DNA from: an uncultured Paludibacter sp.
GTDB taxonomy: Bacteria > Bacteroidota > Bacteroidia > Bacteroidales > Paludibacteraceae
Reading direction: 5' to 3'
Length of the DNA: 64,000 bases
Assembly: GCA_937927845.1 (NCBI GenBank)
Contig: CALFXE010000200.1
Span: 115,844-179,843, forward strand
Within the stretch, counting starts at the first letter, position 1, and each line of letters opens with the position of its first letter. Below the pieces are notes generated by a model. That model was not told the DNA's origin. It saw only the letters and a program-made list of their open reading frames with translations, and did no database searches. The translations under genes and the position numbers were made by a program. Shown here in pieces: positions 61,662 through 64,000 of this stretch.

Positions 61662-62789
61662 ATGGATTTAAAGAATACCATACTGATCATGTCTTTTTCG
61701 GCACCTGTCTTTTCAGCGTTGTTCTGTATTGTACTGCTATTGTTTAAATTAAACAAAACCAATACCGCTCAACTGAGAAGGCTCATCCGGCTGCTGGTAT
61801 TTTTCTATACCCTGTTAGGACTGTTCTTTATTATTATGGCTTTATACTATTTTAACAGAATGGCTTATCTGTATATGGTTTCGATTGATTTCCTGTCCAG
61901 TTTGCTGCTTCCTGTAATGCTATACCATATTATTTTTAAGCTCACCCGAGTACGGAAACAGGAGCCTTTCCCGATACTGCACTATGTTTTTCCCATTATC
62001 CTGTATATCGTACACACCTTGTGGCTCACCTTTATCCCGCTGGATGTAAAGCTGTTACTGGTAGAAAAAAGGGTTTTCTTTGTTGAAGAATACGAATGGT
62101 TTTCGGCTTTTGACAGTTTTCGTTTTTTTATCCGGGCAGTGATCGGGATTTTTTACCTGTTGTTATCGGTTAAAAGAACCCGGAAATACCAGGAGAACAT
62201 CATTAATTACTCTGCCGATATCGGGCAGACTTCCCTGCGATGGGTCTATCAGATATTCCTGTGTATCATTATCCTGTTACCGGTTCCGCTATTGTATTAT
62301 TTCTCTAAAAGCGGTAGTACAACAGAGTATTTGCTGATTATCCTGCCTAATTTTTTTACCATATTTTTAAATGTGGTTATGTGCTACAATATCTTTACCA
62401 ATAATTTTATACTGCTCACAGAAAATATTGTGGTCAAGCAATTTAAAGCGAAAGATAAAGACAAGGACAATAGCAAAACCAATATCGACCGGCAGCATTT
62501 TGAAAAATATATTCATGAAAAGAAACCCTATCTGGAACCTAAGCTGAAAATTACGGATCTGACACTGGAACTGGGTACCAACCGCAGCTATCTTTCTGCC
62601 TTTATCAATACCAATTACAACATGAATTTTAGTGCTTATATTAACAAATGCCGTATAGCGGAACTGGAAATCATGCGGGAAGACCCCGCCTATGCCGACC
62701 TTCCGGAAATCGAACTGATCTACCTGTCCGGATTTAGTAATTACCGTGGCTATAAAAGAACAAAAGAACTTTTTGAAACGGTTTCTTAG
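61662..62789 (+). CDS. Membrane-anchored AraC-type regulator (copy 2)
   Basis: 375 aa, paralogue of the preceding gene with the same 7-helix plus AraC layout (KITDLTLELGTNRSYLS, NYNMNFSAYINKCR, LSGFSNYRGYKR). The DNA-binding domain aligns closely while the membrane part has diverged. Tandem duplication within one operon suggests different input, similar output. The two could form heterodimers; this is inference. Confidence 0.85.
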   Translation: MDLKNTILIMSFSAPVFSALFCIVLLLFKLNKTNTAQLRRLIRLLVFFYTLLGLFFIIMALYYFNRMAYLYMVSIDFLSSLLLPVMLYHIIFKLTRVRKQEPFPILHYVFPIILYIVHTLWLTFIPLDVKLLLVEKRVFFVEEYEWFSAFDSFRFFIRAVIGIFYLLLSVKRTRKYQENIINYSADIGQTSLRWVYQIFLCIIILLPVPLLYYFSKSGSTTEYLLIILPNFFTIFLNVVMCYNIFTNNFILLTENIVVKQFKAKDKDKDNSKTNIDRQHFEKYIHEKKPYLEPKLKITDLTLELGTNRSYLSAFINTNYNMNFSAYINKCRIAELEIMREDPAYADLPEIELIYLSGFSNYRGYKRTKELFETVS

Positions 62790-62825
62790 AGAATCGTTTT
62801 AGTAGTAATCAAAAAGGTATTTTCA

Positions 62826-63434
62826 TTACGGCTGTTTTATCAAAACATATTCACCGTAAGGAACCCGCATTTCATCCGGAGCATTATCTGGCGGCATAAA
62901 TGAAGTACCGTTTTTAAAGATTTTTGCAATTATCTTTTCTGTACCATTTTCATTTTTATATCGTAATACAATTGCATTTATCAAATAAGTTCGTTCAGGA
63001 TCTTTAATCGCTAATTTAATTCTTCGTTCATCCAAACCACAATCATCGCATTTAGGATAAGTAGTTCCGTATATTATTAAACTTCCTGAAATATTGTAAT
63101 CTCCTGCTGTAGCCTGTGCCTGTCCTAATTGATTTAAAGTGTTAATTTTCTCAGTCCCATTTTCAATATAACGATATTCTCCTATTAAAATATCCTTATA
63201 ATAGTTTTTTGTAGAATAATAGTAATTCAGTTTTGTTTTTAGAACAATTATTAATGATGTAGTTCCTTGTTGAAACTTCCACGTTCCTACATATTTACCA
63301 AAATCATTATCAACATCCTTATTATAGGTTCCGCTTTTAAATGCTAAAGCATTGGGTTCTCCTAAAGGCACTATTGTTTGTGCTTTACAAGAAATAAGCA
63401 CTAATAGCACTATTATTATTAATAAATTTCTCAT
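62826..63434 (-). CDS. DUF6705-like lipoprotein
   Basis: 202 aa with lipobox VLISCKAQ near residue 17. The mature part has a DUF6705-like pattern (YVGTWKFQQGTTSLIIVLK, KINTLNQ, then KCDDCG). The family is common in flavobacteria next to RHS-like or surface proteins, with no defined function. It starts 9 bases after the upstream gene ends, so they are probably co-transcribed. Confidence 0.7.
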   Translation of the reverse strand: MRNLLIIIVLLVLISCKAQTIVPLGEPNALAFKSGTYNKDVDNDFGKYVGTWKFQQGTTSLIIVLKTKLNYYYSTKNYYKDILIGEYRYIENGTEKINTLNQLGQAQATAGDYNISGSLIIYGTTYPKCDDCGLDERRIKLAIKDPERTYLINAIVLRYKNENGTEKIIAKIFKNGTSFMPPDNAPDEMRVPYGEYVLIKQP

Positions 63435-63442
63435 AGTCTTTT

Positions 63443-64000
63443 TTAATTACAGTTAATCAATATTATATCATTATTGATACTATTATCTAAATCATTTTTC
63501 AAAACCAATTTAGCCCATTCTGTCAAACCCTCATCTGTTTTATATAAAGATATATTTAAATTATTTTCTTTTAGAAACTTTAGAAATACTTCTTGATAAT
63601 CTTTGGTAGTAATAATTTCTCCCTTTTGTTCTCTTCTTTCCAAGTCCCTATACTTATTTTCCATATTTTCTTGAAAACCAATTCTATCATCTGGATTCGA
63701 ATATATAGAATTTAATTTATTTAAACTTTCAACATCATCAGCACTAATGGCATATACTCCAATTTCGGATACTAAAATATGTACCGGAATAGTAGGATCC
63801 GGCACCCCGTTATTTCCTGAATAATTATGACGGGTATAAAAACCGCTTAGTATCGCTACATCTGCGTGTGAGAACATCGGAAAATGTGAAAACAAATGAC
63901 AATGAATCCCTCCAAAAAGCATGGCAGACTGAGAGTAGTTTACATAACTCTCTCCTGTACTCTGATAAGGCACTTCGGTTGCTATTAGTTTATTTTGCGG
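63443..64000 (-). CDS. C-terminal part of a gene cut by the right edge, HxH motif
   Basis: The frame is open to base 64000 (PQNKLIATE before the first GTG), so the true start lies outside. The visible 185 residues contain GGIHCHLFSHFPMFSHADV and PTIPVHILVSEIG. From memory, large flavobacterial surface or lipoprotein proteins end with such a domain, in which HxH and a PMFS motif recall a metal-binding hydrolase (JAB-like), but catalysis is not established. It is followed by the DUF6705-like lipoprotein gene. Confidence 0.7.
   Translation of the reverse strand, partial: PQNKLIATEVPYQSTGESYVNYSQSAMLFGGIHCHLFSHFPMFSHADVAILSGFYTRHNYSGNNGVPDPTIPVHILVSEIGVYAISADDVESLNKLNSIYSNPDDRIGFQENMENKYRDLERREQKGEIITTKDYQEVFLKFLKENNLNISLYKTDEGLTEWAKLVLKNDLDNSINNDIILINCN

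Overview
The window looks like a chromosome segment of a Flavobacterium-type member of the Bacteroidota. The evidence is low GC, A-rich gene leaders without strong Shine-Dalgarno sites, TAnnTTTG-type promoter elements, type IX secretion (T9SS) sorting domains, a SprB/SprF/OmpA-type surface cluster, and a CTnDOT-like conjugation module. No species can be named from the sequence alone.

Layout. 1-~11150 is the integrase-proximal end of an integrative conjugative element (ICE). It holds a run of tra genes (TraI-like, TraJ, TraK, TraL-like, TraM, TraN), a C5 cytosine methyltransferase with a long second reading frame nested inside it, two paralogous accessory proteins, a cassette of three small DNA-binding-type proteins, and a convergent IntDOT-like tyrosine recombinase. 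Its left end lies outside the window. A tRNA-Ser(UGA) sits just beyond the integrase. 11489-18138 is housekeeping chromosome on the minus strand: riboflavin synthesis, LPS export permease, lipoprotein carrier, FtsK, diacylglycerol kinase and thiol peroxidase.

18150-31817 is a polymorphic-toxin region. A three-gene minus-strand operon (T9SS beta-propeller protein, YD/RHS protein, DUF6443-type RHS protein with a variable C-terminus) is followed by small immunity-like genes. Several of these are preceded by broken toxin tips or RHS-core fragments that ORF calling misses, including a Hint-type remnant joined to a DUF1493 gene and a remnant next to an Imm26-like gene. This is the layout expected when successive toxin tips have been displaced.

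32266-46570 mixes methyltransferases, a T9SS/gliding-type trio (OmpA-like, SprF/PorP-like, and a type-B-sorted protein with six 201-bp repeats), small membrane proteins, a Tat-exported thioredoxin-reductase-like enzyme, and AraC and HxlR regulators. 46699-52434 is a complete RND tripartite efflux operon. 53229-59149 holds an unrecognised 674-aa protein, a small membrane protein with a late nonsense codon, and two tandem surface proteins with YadA-head-like repeats. 60494-62789 carries two tandem membrane-anchored AraC-type regulators, and the right edge has a DUF6705-like lipoprotein and a gene cut by the window end.

The most interesting signal is the 294-codon frame nested in the methyltransferase gene. 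Both frames carry motifs that I recognise as conserved in phage and mobile-element proteins, which points to a genuine overprinted gene pair. Second is the degraded toxin/immunity array.
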